From an uncultured Ruegeria sp. (GTDB lineage Bacteria > Pseudomonadota > Alphaproteobacteria > Rhodobacterales > Rhodobacteraceae): a DNA stretch of 64,000 bases. Below the pieces are notes generated by a model, which was not told where the DNA came from, ran no database searches, and saw only the letters and a list, made by a program, of their open reading frames with translations. The position numbers were made by a program, and so were the translations under genes. Shown here piece after piece: positions 51,235-60,384 of the stretch; positions within the stretch are counted from its first letter, which is position 1, and the number at the start of each line of letters is the position of its first letter. The stretch is from contig NZ_CANMQQ010000016.1 of the NCBI RefSeq assembly GCF_947500045.1, forward strand, positions 1 through 64,000, written 5' to 3'.

Positions 51235-51240
51235 GTTTTC

Positions 51241-51801
51241 TTAAACCCGGTCATTTCCTTCCCAGGCCATGGCCTGCAGCAGTTCGTCCAGTGGCGTGTC
51301 GAACATGCGTGCATAGGTGTTTGACAGCGCTTTCATCGAAATCCCGATTAAAACCTCTGCCGCTTGGTCCCGTGTGAACCCATGGCTTGTGAATTCGCTC
51401 AGCGCCGACTCTTCGACCTTGCCGCGCGATGCAATGGCGGCTTCGGTAAAGCTGCGCAGCGCCTGCAGTCGGGCGTCTTCGATGGCAGCCCCGTCACGGA
51501 TGGCATTAATTGAACCCTTGTCCAGTTTCGCCATACGAGCGCCCGAGGAATGTGCGGCGACGCAGTAGACACATCCGTTTCGCACACTGGCCGTCAGCAG
51601 AACCAACTGTTGTTCTGCAGGCGTAAAGCTGGTCCCGCCAAATCGGTCTGACAACATCAGATAGGTATCCAGAACGCCCGGCACACCAGCCATCTGACGA
51701 TACAAGTTGGGCAGGAAACCACCCATCTTCTTTTGAACAGCCTCCAGCAAAGGCCGGGCCCCTTCAGGTGCATTTTCTGCTGTATAGAGTTCAGCACTCA
51801 T
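51241..51801 (-). CDS. AhpD-like / carboxymuconolactone decarboxylase-family protein
   Basis: The 186-residue all-helical protein has the redox motif Cys77-Val-Tyr-Cys80 followed by His84 (NGCVYCVAAHSSG), as in AhpD-type alkylhydroperoxidases. It begins AELYTAENAPEGARPLLEAV. The ATG at 51801 overlaps the acyl-CoA synthetase stop as ATGA, so the longer open frame into that gene is rejected. In an aryl-CoA operon it may detoxify peroxides formed by uncoupled flavin monooxygenase turnover, or carry out an unassigned step. This role is inferred from context. Confidence 0.88.
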   Translation of the reverse strand: MSAELYTAENAPEGARPLLEAVQKKMGGFLPNLYRQMAGVPGVLDTYLMLSDRFGGTSFTPAEQQLVLLTASVRNGCVYCVAAHSSGARMAKLDKGSINAIRDGAAIEDARLQALRSFTEAAIASRGKVEESALSEFTSHGFTRDQAAEVLIGISMKALSNTYARMFDTPLDELLQAMAWEGNDRV

Positions 51802-53363
51802 GACTTTTCCTTTTGATTTTGTACGATTTCTATCAAAGCACCTCGCATGATTTTGCGGGTGGGCGTCGCAGGAAGTTCGTTGAGGATCAACAGATCTTCC
51901 GGCCATTTGTATTTTGCAACACCGGCCCTCTCCAGCCGGGCGGTTACGCTCTCCAGTGCAAGTTCACCCCCCGGGGCAAGTTGTACACAAAGACATCCTT
52001 TTTCACCCAAGATCGGATCAGGGATGGGAATGATGGCGCATTGCTGGATGGATGGGTCGTTCAAGAGGATCTCTTCCATCTCCACTGGATTGAATTTGAC
52101 CCCCCCGCGATTGATAATTTCCTTGGTACGGCCCGTAATCGACATGAAGCCGTCGTCGTCGATAATCGCCAGATCACCGGTTGAAAACCACCCATCGGCA
52201 TCAAATGCCCTTTGGGTTTCCTCGGGACGGTTTAGATATCCGCCAAAGACCGATGGGCCGCGCACCTGTAATGCACCTTCTTCACCGGCAGAAAGCGGTG
52301 TTCCCGCATCGTCGACAACCCGCAATTCGGTGTTTGGAACCGCCTTTCCAGCCGTTGAGAACCGTTTGTCTTCCGGGTCCGTCAGGCGTCCGAACGTACC
52401 GGCCTGAAGCTCGCTCATGCCCCACAGCTGGATGACCTTTCCCTCAGGCATGCGAGAGTCTATGGCGCTGGCTAGCGCTCGGGGCACGGTCGCGCCCGAC
52501 AGGCACAGCAACCGGACCGAGGTTAAGTGGTCTGGGTGCAGCACTCCTTGCGCCTCAAACGGGGCGAAATGGGCCGGTGCCGCAAAAACATGGCTGGGCT
52601 TTGTGTTTTGCAGGTCCTCCAGCACGGTTTTTGGATCAAACGCAGGTAACAGGATTATTGCTGCACCGCTTGCCAGTGCCAAATGCACCGTGAACAAGCC
52701 GTAAAGGTGGCTCATCGGGGCCAACGAAAGAATGCGATCATCCTGCCCAACACCAAGTTCATGAGAGGACGACCGCGCGTTGTTGAGAAAACTGCGGTAG
52801 ATATGGGGCACGCCCTTGGGCGCTGCTGTTGTTCCCGAAGTATATAGCAGCAGATAACGGTCATCGGTTGCCACTGGCACAGCATCGGCTGCAGATACCT
52901 GCGTCTGCATCAGATCTGACAGGCTGGAACAGCCATCCGGCACGGGCCCTGCGACAATGACATGGTTTAGCGCGGGTAACTGATCGCGAACGGACAAAAT
53001 GTCTGCAGTACGGCTGTCCTTCGCGGCGTTTGTGGCAATAACCGCCTTGGCCGCCGAGTCTTTCAACAATTCACCCAGTTCTTTGCTGCGGTAGGGCATG
53101 TGCAACGTCTGAACAATCGCGCCACGGGCGGCGATGGCGAGAAACGCGATAACAAAGGCGCGTATATTGGGCAGTTGCACCGCAACCACGTCACCTTTGC
53201 CGATACCCAGCCCGGCCAATCCTGACTCAAGTGCCGATACCGCCGATGCCAGCTCGCCATAGCTCATGGCGCCGTCCATATCGACAAGCGCGGTGGCATC
53301 CGGGCGCAGGCTGGCTTGTGCGGCTAGCCAGTCGCCCAGAGTCTGATTGTTTTCAACGGTCAT
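51798..53363 (-). CDS. AMP-forming acyl/aryl-CoA synthetase
   Basis: The 521-residue ANL-superfamily ligase has the P-loop LLLYTSGTTAAPKGVPHIY, the motif STGDLAIIDDDGFMSITGRT, the hinge KEIINRGGVKFNPVEMEEIL and the catalytic lysine in LPATPTRKIMRG near the C-terminus. It lies 24 bases after the fused monooxygenase gene on the same strand. Activation of an aromatic acid (salicylate, 2-aminobenzoate or similar) to the CoA thioester that the monooxygenase attacks is the natural assignment. The acyl specificity is not determined. Confidence 0.9.
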   Translation of the reverse strand: MTVENNQTLGDWLAAQASLRPDATALVDMDGAMSYGELASAVSALESGLAGLGIGKGDVVAVQLPNIRAFVIAFLAIAARGAIVQTLHMPYRSKELGELLKDSAAKAVIATNAAKDSRTADILSVRDQLPALNHVIVAGPVPDGCSSLSDLMQTQVSAADAVPVATDDRYLLLYTSGTTAAPKGVPHIYRSFLNNARSSSHELGVGQDDRILSLAPMSHLYGLFTVHLALASGAAIILLPAFDPKTVLEDLQNTKPSHVFAAPAHFAPFEAQGVLHPDHLTSVRLLCLSGATVPRALASAIDSRMPEGKVIQLWGMSELQAGTFGRLTDPEDKRFSTAGKAVPNTELRVVDDAGTPLSAGEEGALQVRGPSVFGGYLNRPEETQRAFDADGWFSTGDLAIIDDDGFMSITGRTKEIINRGGVKFNPVEMEEILLNDPSIQQCAIIPIPDPILGEKGCLCVQLAPGGELALESVTARLERAGVAKYKWPEDLLILNELPATPTRKIMRGALIEIVQNQKEKS

Positions 53364-53387
53364 TGAACGTCCCTTTCCGCCATCCGG

Positions 53388-55739
53388 TCACTCTGAGGCA
53401 ATATGTCTGCCGGGCGCAGCCTTGCGCTGCAAATCTTGAAGGCGCTCGCGGGATTTCTCGGCTTCGCGGAATACCTGCATCGCACCGGCCTCGTATTGTT
53501 TGGCCCAGGCGCGGCGGTTCACAGCACCATACCACGCGGCAGCTTGGTGCGTGAAATATGGATTCCACATATGCGGACGCCCGACTGCCACCAGATCGGC
53601 ACGGCGTGTGTGCAGGATGGTGTTGACCTGCGCCGCTTCGGTGATGGCGCCAACTGCCATCGAGGCGATTTTGGGTACGTTGCGCACCGCCTCGGCCAGA
53701 TGTGTCTGGAACATACGGCCATAAACCGGTTCCTGATCAGAGACAGTCTGGCCAGCCGACACATCGATCAGATCGCATCCTGCTGCGCTGAAGACTTCGG
53801 CGATGTGCAGCAGATCATTCTCTGACAGACCGCCTTCTTTCCAGTCGGTGCCCGAAACACGGATGGCCATCGGCCGTTCTGTGGGCCATGCGGCGCGCAT
53901 TGCTTCGAACACCTCAAGCGGATATCGCATGCGATTTTCCAGGCTGCCTCCATAGTCATCAGTGCGGATATTGGTCAGCGGCGAAAGGAAGGACGCCAGC
54001 AGATAGCCATGGGCGCAGTGAAGTTCGATCATGTCGAACCCGGCCCGCGCGGCCCGTTCGGTCGCCTGCACGAACTCGGCCTTGATCCGGTCCATTCCGG
54101 TGCGGTCCAACTCGACCGGGACCTGATTTTCCCCATCAACCCATGGCAGGGGCGAGGCCGAAACCAAGGGCCAGTTGGACCCTTCATCGGCGATGGGGTA
54201 ATCCATCTTCTCCCACCCCAATTGAGTTGAACCCTTCCGCCCTGCGTGGCCAAGCTGCAATGCAATCTTGGCGTCCGAGTGTTCATGAATGAACGCGACG
54301 ATTTCCTTCCAATCGCTTTCATGCTGATCAGTCCACAGGCCCGGGCATCCCAGCGTGATCCGGGCGTCGGGGGATGGGCAAGTCATTTCCGTATAGATCA
54401 GGCCCATACCACCAGTCGCATGGCCACCATAGTGAACCTTGTGCCAATCGGTCAGATCGCCATTCGGCTTGGCAGAATATTGCGCCATTGGCGACATTAC
54501 AACCCGGTTGCCGAGGCGCATATCCCGCAGTTTGAATTGCGAGAACATCGGTGTCGGACGTGTCTTCGTCAAATCCTCGCCCGTTTCACGCAGGTGACGC
54601 GCATACCATTCATCATCCGCTTTGCGCACAAACTCGGGGTCGCGGATAATCAGGTTGTCATAGGTAATCGACTTTGCCCGGCACATAACCACCATAGCGA
54701 ACTGATAGGGTTCCATGTCCCAGGACCGGTCCATATGTTCGAACCAGGCCAGCGAAACATCGGCATTGTGTTGCGTGATTTGGCAGGGTGTCCGGCGCGC
54801 ATCATCATAGGCCTTGAACGCTGCCTCGACATCCGTTTCGGCATGCTCCAACAGGGCGTCAGACAGGGATATGGCACATTCCATCGCCAACTTTGTTCCC
54901 GACCCGATGGAAAAATGCGCACTGGCCTTGGCGTCGCCCAAAATAACGATGTTGTCCGTGTACCAGTTCTCACAAAATACGCGGGGGAAGTTGCGCCAGT
55001 TCGACCTGTTCAGCATCAAAGGATGCCCTTGCAGCTCCTCAGCGAATATTTGTTCGAGCTTGCGCTTTGATCCTTCTTCATCAAAATCTTCAAATCCGTG
55101 CCCGGCCCATGTGGCTTCGTCCATCTCGAACACCCAAGTCGAGTGGTCTTTTTCATATTGGTAGCAATGGGCAACCACGTACCCATGTTCGGTTTCGCGG
55201 AAGAAGTAGTTGAATTCTCCCATAGGTCGGGTTGAACCCATCCAGCAGAACTTGTTGGATTTCCAGACAACCGAAGGCTGGAACGCCTCTTTATACTGCT
55301 CGCGGATCGCGGAATTGACGCCATCGCCGGCAATGATCACGTCGGAATCGGCAAACTGGGATTTCAAATTTGCCGCATCAATCTCGGCTCCGAACGTCAT
55401 TTCGACGCCAAGTTCAACGCAGCGCTCTTGCAAAATGCGCAACAGGGTGTGGCGTGAGGTTCCGCAAAAACCGTTCCCGGCACAGCGCATCTCATGCCCT
55501 TTGAAGTGAACTGCGACATCATCCCAATAGGCGAACTCACCCCGGATGCGTTCAAATACCTGCTTATCGCGGCTTAGAAACTCATCCAGCGTTTCGTCCG
55601 AGAAAACGACGCCAAAGCCAAATGTGTCATCGGCCTGATTGCGCTCGAACACTTCTACGGTCCAGTCCGGTCGTGCCTTTTTGGTCAATAACGCTGTGTA
55701 CAAGCCACCGGGACCGCCGCCGATAATCGAGATCTTCAT
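53388..55739 (-). CDS. Fused salicylyl-CoA 5-hydroxylase / anthraniloyl-CoA monooxygenase with Old Yellow Enzyme domain
   Basis: The 783-residue protein is a two-flavoprotein fusion. The N-terminal half (about 1-390) is a class A aromatic hydroxylase, with KISIIGGGPGGLYTALLTKK, GDGVNSAIREQ and the second FAD motif NIVILGDAKASAHFSIGSG. The C-terminal half (about 395-765) is an Old Yellow Enzyme-like FMN barrel, with FKLRDMRLGNRVVMSPMAQY, LLASFLSPLTN, DDYGGSLENR and LVAVGRPHM. This arrangement is that of 2-aminobenzoyl-CoA monooxygenase/reductase and of bifunctional salicylyl-CoA 5-hydroxylases, which hydroxylate and partly reduce an aryl-CoA. ATG 55739 with AGG upstream is preferred to a GTG two codons earlier. 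It is divergent from a MarR gene. Confidence 0.93.
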   Translation of the reverse strand: MKISIIGGGPGGLYTALLTKKARPDWTVEVFERNQADDTFGFGVVFSDETLDEFLSRDKQVFERIRGEFAYWDDVAVHFKGHEMRCAGNGFCGTSRHTLLRILQERCVELGVEMTFGAEIDAANLKSQFADSDVIIAGDGVNSAIREQYKEAFQPSVVWKSNKFCWMGSTRPMGEFNYFFRETEHGYVVAHCYQYEKDHSTWVFEMDEATWAGHGFEDFDEEGSKRKLEQIFAEELQGHPLMLNRSNWRNFPRVFCENWYTDNIVILGDAKASAHFSIGSGTKLAMECAISLSDALLEHAETDVEAAFKAYDDARRTPCQITQHNADVSLAWFEHMDRSWDMEPYQFAMVVMCRAKSITYDNLIIRDPEFVRKADDEWYARHLRETGEDLTKTRPTPMFSQFKLRDMRLGNRVVMSPMAQYSAKPNGDLTDWHKVHYGGHATGGMGLIYTEMTCPSPDARITLGCPGLWTDQHESDWKEIVAFIHEHSDAKIALQLGHAGRKGSTQLGWEKMDYPIADEGSNWPLVSASPLPWVDGENQVPVELDRTGMDRIKAEFVQATERAARAGFDMIELHCAHGYLLASFLSPLTNIRTDDYGGSLENRMRYPLEVFEAMRAAWPTERPMAIRVSGTDWKEGGLSENDLLHIAEVFSAAGCDLIDVSAGQTVSDQEPVYGRMFQTHLAEAVRNVPKIASMAVGAITEAAQVNTILHTRRADLVAVGRPHMWNPYFTHQAAAWYGAVNRRAWAKQYEAGAMQVFREAEKSRERLQDLQRKAAPGRHIASE

Positions 55740-55759
55740 GAGCACGCCTCATCATTTCC

Positions 55760-55771
55760 TTTAAGCTTGAA
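55760..55771. promoter_or_regulatory. Candidate MarR operator motif TTTAAGCTTGAA
   Basis: The motif lies 20 bases upstream of the fused monooxygenase start in the divergent promoter region. A copy with one difference (TTTAAGCTAGAA) occurs at 63676-63687, in front of the liv-type operon. Shared sites would place both operons under one regulator, most simply the MarR protein encoded at 55865. The 55740-55864 region also contains a TTTTTC...GAAAAA inverted repeat around 55794-55812. Confidence 0.4.
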
Positions 55772-55864
55772 ATTATGGTTTAGCACATTTTTCGAACATA
55801 TCTAGAAAAAAAGCTCAGTTGTGGTACGAAGGAGGAAACTGAAGCTGAAAAAGATGATACGGAC

Positions 55865-56380
55865 ATGAATGAAAGCGGTGTCAAAGACAGTATCGAAGAT
55901 CGGGACCCGCCAGAGTATCACCTTGCTGTGCTGAACCAAAAAATCCGAGAAATGATGAACCTTGTCGTGCGTCCATTCGGGTTGAAGTTGACGGAGTGGC
56001 GGATTCTACAGTGCCTGCGACAGTTGAACACCCTGACGATCAACGACCTTTCAGAAATGGCGGTGATAGAACGAACTGTCACCAGCCGCTTGGTTGACAA
56101 ATTGGTCGCACGGGAGCTGGTGGAAAAGACCAGTTTGCCGAATGACCGCCGTTCTATTCAGGTGGTTCTGACCAAAGCCGGTGCGCGGCTGGTTGATGAA
56201 TGTGATGCAGCGGTTGCCTCAGCCCGAGGCGAGCTGTTTGCAGGGTTAAGTCAGAAGAACCTTCAAGCCTTCAATGCAACGCTTGTGCAGTTGCAGCAAA
56301 ACGCGGCAACCGTTTTTCGCTCAAGAAGCGGTGGTGGCTTTGCTTCAACCCCTCAACCTAGGAAGACAGGTAACAGGTAA
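55865..56380 (+). CDS. MarR-family transcriptional regulator (divergent from the aryl-CoA monooxygenase)
   Basis: The 171-residue protein has a MarR winged helix (about 40-130), with LTINDLSEMAVIERTVTSRLVDKL and LPNDRRSIQVVLTKAG. MarR proteins beside aryl-CoA pathways usually repress the operon until the CoA thioester appears. It is divergent from the fused monooxygenase gene at a distance of 125 bases. The ATG at 55865 lacks a good Shine-Dalgarno at the normal distance. The last codons overlap a 7-bp tandem repeat. Confidence 0.9.
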   Translation: MNESGVKDSIEDRDPPEYHLAVLNQKIREMMNLVVRPFGLKLTEWRILQCLRQLNTLTINDLSEMAVIERTVTSRLVDKLVARELVEKTSLPNDRRSIQVVLTKAGARLVDECDAAVASARGELFAGLSQKNLQAFNATLVQLQQNAATVFRSRSGGGFASTPQPRKTGNR

Positions 56381-56394
56381 CAGGTTAGAACCTG
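56366..56394. repeat. Triple 7-bp tandem repeat spanning the MarR stop codon, ending in a dyad
   Basis: ACAGGTA (56366-56372), ACAGGTA (56373-56379) and ACAGGTT (56380-56386) stand head to tail across the end of the first MarR gene. CAGGTT-AG-AACCTG (56381-56394) forms a perfect dyad from the last copy. Slippage here could change the C-terminus of the regulator; the dyad may act as a weak terminator. Confidence 0.55.
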
Positions 56395-56545
56395 CGTCCA
56401 GTGTTGCGCGACAGAATGAGCGATTGCTCCGCCATAGGCGCAGTCAAAATTGCCGCTGAAAACATCAATTGGCGAATGATCCGTTACATCCAGCAAGACA
56501 ATACCACATTGATTCTTTCGGTTTGCTTCAGTATTGATAGTTTAG

Positions 56546-56562
56546 GCATTAACATTTAATGC
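56546..56562. promoter_or_regulatory. Perfect 17-bp palindrome upstream of the second MarR gene
   Basis: GCATTAA-CAT-TTAATGC (56546-56562) lies 101 bases before the second MarR start in an AT-rich stretch. Its size and symmetry are right for a MarR dimer site, so autoregulation is likely. The rest of 56381-56662 shows no gene. Confidence 0.5.
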
Positions 56563-56662
56563 TGTATTTAATTCGCGATATCCAAAACAGGCGGCCTACG
56601 GTGACAAAAAGCCAGCATTTCTGCGGCTATGTCAGCGTAATATCCGGGAAAATGTCAGGGAA

Positions 56663-57139
56663 ATGAAATTGGAAACAGGCCCTTCTCAACCCGGCGATGG
56701 CAAAGAGAAACTGCGGCTATGGCTCAGGTTCCTCAAAACGTCCCGCATGATCGAAGCGCAGATCAGAACCAATCTGAAACGCGAATTTAACACCACTCTG
56801 CCTCGGTTCGACGTTATGGTTGCGCTTTCGCGGCATATGGACGGGCTGAAGATGAGCCAGATTTCAGATGTGCTACGGGTATCGAACGGAAATGTTACCG
56901 GCATCGTCGATCGGTTGACCAGCGAAGGGCTGGTGGAACGCACTGCAGTCGAAGGGGATCGTCGGGCATTGCGAGTTTGCCTGACCGAACGCGGCTTGCA
57001 GGAGTTCGAACGGCAAGCCGCAGCGCATAAATGCTGGATCGACGAATTGCTTCAGGACGTCAGCACCGATGAAGCAGAACATCTGGAAGAGCATCTGCTG
57101 GGTTTCATTCAGGGGATGGAGGCGCGGCAGGCTCGGTAA
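56663..57139 (+). CDS. MarR-family transcriptional regulator (second)
   Basis: The 158-residue protein has the MarR fold: FNTTLPRFDVMVALSRHMDG, KMSQISDVLRVSNGNVTGIV (recognition helix), DRLTSEGLVERTAVEGDRRA (wing) and a C-terminal dimerisation helix. It is convergent with the flavoprotein monooxygenase gene, with only 29 bases between the stop codons. It could control that monooxygenase-cupin-transporter operon or its own palindromic promoter. The ligand is unknown. Confidence 0.9.
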   Translation: MKLETGPSQPGDGKEKLRLWLRFLKTSRMIEAQIRTNLKREFNTTLPRFDVMVALSRHMDGLKMSQISDVLRVSNGNVTGIVDRLTSEGLVERTAVEGDRRALRVCLTERGLQEFERQAAAHKCWIDELLQDVSTDEAEHLEEHLLGFIQGMEARQAR

Positions 57140-57168
57140 TCACTGGATCTCCACCAGCCCTGAGCCCC

Positions 57169-58416
57169 TCAGACACGTTTCAAGCCGGTCTGATCCACGG
57201 AATATCCGGCTGTACCGGCATAACCTTTCACAATGGCCTCAAGCTGGGCGTGGCTCATCACATCCTCGATTTTGTTGAACGTGGTCGGGCACAGCTTTTC
57301 CACCTCATCAATGACACGTTCGGGGCCACCTTTGCGATTCAATCGAACTATTTCCGCGGTCTTTGGGCGTCGTTCCTGATCATAACGGTACAAAGCCTCG
57401 CGCGGATGTGGCGCACTGACCAATGCGTCACTTAAGAAACGCGCATCCAGTATGGCCTGCGACGCCCCGTTCGAGCCGACCGGATACATGGGATGCGCCG
57501 CATCACCCAAAAGCGTGATCCGACCGTGGGTCCAGCGTGGCAGCGGATCGCGGTCGGCCATCGGATATTCGAAAACCGCAGGCGTCGCGCGCACCAACCC
57601 TTCCAGATCAAAACCGGGCACCGAAAACCGTCTGGCATGTGGTAAAACCGTGCTAAGCGGCACCATCTTGGACCAGCTGTTTTCGGGGGGCGAGGTTTTC
57701 TCGCCATCGGCAACACGTACGGCGACGACCCAGTTCATTAGTTGCTTGCCGTCCACGGGTTTTGATATCGGATAAAGCGCCAGCTTGCCCGACATCCCCC
57801 CGGCGATCACCATGGTTTGCCCATCTTCCCAGATCGGCCATTCCACCGCGCCACGCCACATGGCCACCCCATTCCAACTGGGTGGACCTTCGTTTGGATA
57901 GAAAGCCTTGCGACCGGCACTATGGATGCCATCTGAACAGATCAGAATCTCACCGCGTTCAACACGGCTCGGTCCACCTTCGATGCTGTCGCGGAACTGA
58001 ACGGTTACCCCACCTTCGTCCTGAAAGAACCCGGCCAATTGTGCTCCGGTTGCGACCGCATCAGGGCCCAAGCGTTCGATCACCGCATCAAATAGAACTT
58101 TCTGTAGGCGCCCGCGATGGATCGAAAATTGTGGAATGTCGTGCCCCGCGTAGGTGCCACGCAACTCGGTCCAGACAGCCTGTCCTTGCTTGGTGATGTA
58201 TCGCAGCTCGCGCGTGCGAACGCCAACGTCGTCCAACCGATCCAGCAGATCAAGCTCGGCCAGTTCACGAATGGCGTGTGGCAACGTGTTGATGCCAACG
58301 CCAAGCTCTCGCACTTCCTTCGCCCGTTCGAACAGTCGCGATTTGATGCCTCGCTTATGAAGCATCAATGCGGTTGTCAGCCCGCCGATACCTGCGCCCG
58401 CGATAAGAACTTTCAT
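57169..58416 (-). CDS. FAD-dependent class A aromatic monooxygenase
   Basis: The 415-residue flavoprotein has KVLIAGAGIGGLTTALMLHK (FAD-binding GxGxxG), the ILICSDGIHSAGRK DG motif (about 157-170) and ITLLGDAAHPMYPVGSNGAS (about 300-319). It belongs to the salicylate/3-hydroxybenzoate/phenazine-carboxylate hydroxylase group. AAAGGG lies before the ATG at 58416; the upstream open frame overlapping the cupin gene is rejected. It closes an operon that begins with a liv-type importer, so it probably hydroxylates the imported aromatic acid using NAD(P)H and O2. Confidence 0.9.
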   Translation of the reverse strand: MKVLIAGAGIGGLTTALMLHKRGIKSRLFERAKEVRELGVGINTLPHAIRELAELDLLDRLDDVGVRTRELRYITKQGQAVWTELRGTYAGHDIPQFSIHRGRLQKVLFDAVIERLGPDAVATGAQLAGFFQDEGGVTVQFRDSIEGGPSRVERGEILICSDGIHSAGRKAFYPNEGPPSWNGVAMWRGAVEWPIWEDGQTMVIAGGMSGKLALYPISKPVDGKQLMNWVVAVRVADGEKTSPPENSWSKMVPLSTVLPHARRFSVPGFDLEGLVRATPAVFEYPMADRDPLPRWTHGRITLLGDAAHPMYPVGSNGASQAILDARFLSDALVSAPHPREALYRYDQERRPKTAEIVRLNRKGGPERVIDEVEKLCPTTFNKIEDVMSHAQLEAIVKGYAGTAGYSVDQTGLKRV

Positions 58417-58429
58417 AAGTTGCCCTTTC

Positions 58430-58885
58430 TTATGCGTCTTCCGGGGGTAAAAAGTCGATCTCGTGTTCAGCAGACAGCGCAACCAGATTCGCCGGGTCGG
58501 GATTTGGCCCAAGATTGTGGATCGCCCAGAACAGGTCATACAATCTGCGCGCGGGTGAAACCCAAAACAGCGTTTTAATCGTGGTATCCGTCTTGTTGAA
58601 GATACCGTGCGGTGTCCCGCGCGGCATGTGCACCAGATCACCCGGTTCTGCGAAGCGTTCGGCCCCGTCGAGAATGAAATCGAACCGCCCTTCCAGGATA
58701 TACAGGAACTCATCTTGTGTTGGGTGGATATGGGGCGGCACAAAGGTTTCCGGCGGGAAAGTCGCGTGCCATGAAAACGAGGACTCGCACAGCTGTTTGG
58801 GAACGTAGGTCTGACCAAGGATGTCCCAGCTGATCCCTTCAATTCCGTCGCGGGCGGGCATAATCCCGGCAGGCATCTCATTCAT
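58430..58885 (-). CDS. Single-domain cupin protein
   Basis: The 151-residue protein has a cupin barrel with motif 1 around PPHIHPTQDEFLYILEGRFD (His, His and Glu metal ligands, about 51-70) and motif 2 around GDLVHMPRGTPHGIFNKT (His, about 82-100). Metal-binding cupins of this size include dioxygenases, isomerases and sensors. Placed 13 bases before the flavoprotein monooxygenase gene and after the transporter genes, it may act on the same aromatic or quinone-like intermediate. AAGGAAG precedes the start. No specific reaction can be assigned. Confidence 0.87.
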   Translation of the reverse strand: MNEMPAGIMPARDGIEGISWDILGQTYVPKQLCESSFSWHATFPPETFVPPHIHPTQDEFLYILEGRFDFILDGAERFAEPGDLVHMPRGTPHGIFNKTDTTIKTLFWVSPARRLYDLFWAIHNLGPNPDPANLVALSAEHEIDFLPPEDA

Positions 58886-58942
58886 GGCATCTTCCTTCCT
58901 GTTTTAGTTTTTCATTAATGTCCCAAATGATGTCACCTGCGA

Positions 58943-59638
58943 TCAGAGGTGCATGTAAGAATTCACAACCTCCATGTCGTTTGTCAGGGCTTCAGTTGTC
59001 CCGGACCAGACCACCTCGCCCTTGTTCAAAAGGGTGTGGTGGTCCACGAATTTCGACATTGCCGCGATGTCCTTATCGATCAGCAGGATCGCCAGGCCTT
59101 CGGCCTTGAGTGCTGCCAGTTTTTCCCAGATCTCCTTACGGATCAGGGGTGCAAGACCTTCTGTCGCCTCATCCAGGATCAAAAGGGACGGGTTGGTCAT
59201 CAATGCCCGACCAATGGCAAGCATCTGCTGTTCGCCGCCGGACAGCTGGGACCCCAGATTGACCTTTCGTTCCTCAAGACGCGGGAAGAAGTCATAGACC
59301 TTGCGCAAGGTCCAATTCCCGCGCGAGCGGGCAAAAGCGCGCAAATTTTCTTCGACCGTCAGCGTCGGAAAAATCCGGCGTCCTTCGGGAACCAAACCGA
59401 CCCCGGCCCGTCCGACCTTGTAAGCGGCAAGCCCGGTGATGGGGTGACCGTCAAACCGGATCTCTCCGGCCTGAGGCTTCAACAGACCCATGATCGAGCG
59501 CACGGTTGTGGTTTTGCCCATTCCGTTGCGCCCCATAAGGGTTGCCGCCTCACCACGTTCCAGTTTCAGGTCGACCCCGAACAGAATTTGCGAATAGCCA
59601 TAGCCCGCTTCAAGGCCTTTGAGTTCCAGCAGGCTCAT
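58943..59638 (-). CDS. livF: Branched-chain-type ABC transporter ATP-binding protein LivF (second system)
   Basis: The 231-residue ATPase has Walker A GRNGMGKTTTVRSIMG, signature LSGGEQQMLAIGRAL, Walker B LLILDEATEGLAP and VPEGRRIFPTLTVEENLRAF, which marks LivF. The Walker B ATEGLAP variant is common in transporters for aromatic acids and amides. It overlaps livG (ATGA). The operon continues after 57 bases into the cupin and monooxygenase genes. Confidence 0.94.
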   Translation of the reverse strand: MSLLELKGLEAGYGYSQILFGVDLKLERGEAATLMGRNGMGKTTTVRSIMGLLKPQAGEIRFDGHPITGLAAYKVGRAGVGLVPEGRRIFPTLTVEENLRAFARSRGNWTLRKVYDFFPRLEERKVNLGSQLSGGEQQMLAIGRALMTNPSLLILDEATEGLAPLIRKEIWEKLAALKAEGLAILLIDKDIAAMSKFVDHHTLLNKGEVVWSGTTEALTNDMEVVNSYMHL

Positions 59639-60384
59639 ACTGCCTCCTCTCCCAGATAGGCCGCGCGGGCCTGTGGGTCGCTGCGCACCTGTTCCGGCGT
59701 GCCTGCTGCAATGATCTGACCACTTTCCAACACCGAAATGCGATCCGCCATGCTAAAGACGGCCTCCATGTCATGTTCTACCATCAGCAGCGGCACCTGT
59801 GCCTTCAGGCTTCGCAAGGTATCAACCAGTTCTTCGCTTTCAGCCCGGCCCAGACCCGCCATCGGCTCGTCTAAAAGTAAAGCATCGGGGTTTGTGACCA
59901 CTGCCATGGCAAGCTCTAATAGCCTGTGTTCTCCGTGCGACATGTCCGCACCGCGTGCGTCTTTTCGTGCCCCCAAACCAATCATGTCCAATGCATCAGC
60001 TGCCTTTGCATTCAGCCCGGAATCGGACGCGGCAATGCGCCAGATTCCCATGCCACCCCCGTCACTGGATTGTGCCGCGAGCGCCACGTTCTCCAGCGCA
60101 GAAAAATCTGGAAAGATCGAAGTGATCTGGAATGTGCGCCCCAACCCCGCCGCCGCGCGTTGGTGCATTGGAAGGTCGGAAAGATCCCGACCATTCAGAG
60201 TAATTCGCCCAGACTCGGCTGGCAGAATACCTGTAATCAGATTGATTAGCGTCGTTTTGCCTGCGCCATTCGGCCCGATCAGCGCGTGGCATTCCCCAGT
60301 GTGCAGCTCTAGCGTCACATCGCGCGTGACCTTCAGAGACCCAAATGATTTCGAAAGCCCCTCAACTGTCAAAACGGCGCTCAT
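59635..60384 (-). CDS. livG: Branched-chain-type ABC transporter ATP-binding protein LivG (second system)
   Basis: The 249-residue ATPase has Walker A GPNGAGKTTLINLITG, the LivG-like signature MSHGEHRLLELAMAV and Walker B ALLLDEPMAGLGRAE, followed by LLMVEHDMEAVFSMADRI. The ATG at 60384 overlaps the livM stop as ATGA, so an open extension of 31 codons is rejected. It works with the adjacent LivF. Confidence 0.94.
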   Translation of the reverse strand: MSAVLTVEGLSKSFGSLKVTRDVTLELHTGECHALIGPNGAGKTTLINLITGILPAESGRITLNGRDLSDLPMHQRAAAGLGRTFQITSIFPDFSALENVALAAQSSDGGGMGIWRIAASDSGLNAKAADALDMIGLGARKDARGADMSHGEHRLLELAMAVVTNPDALLLDEPMAGLGRAESEELVDTLRSLKAQVPLLMVEHDMEAVFSMADRISVLESGQIIAAGTPEQVRSDPQARAAYLGEEAV

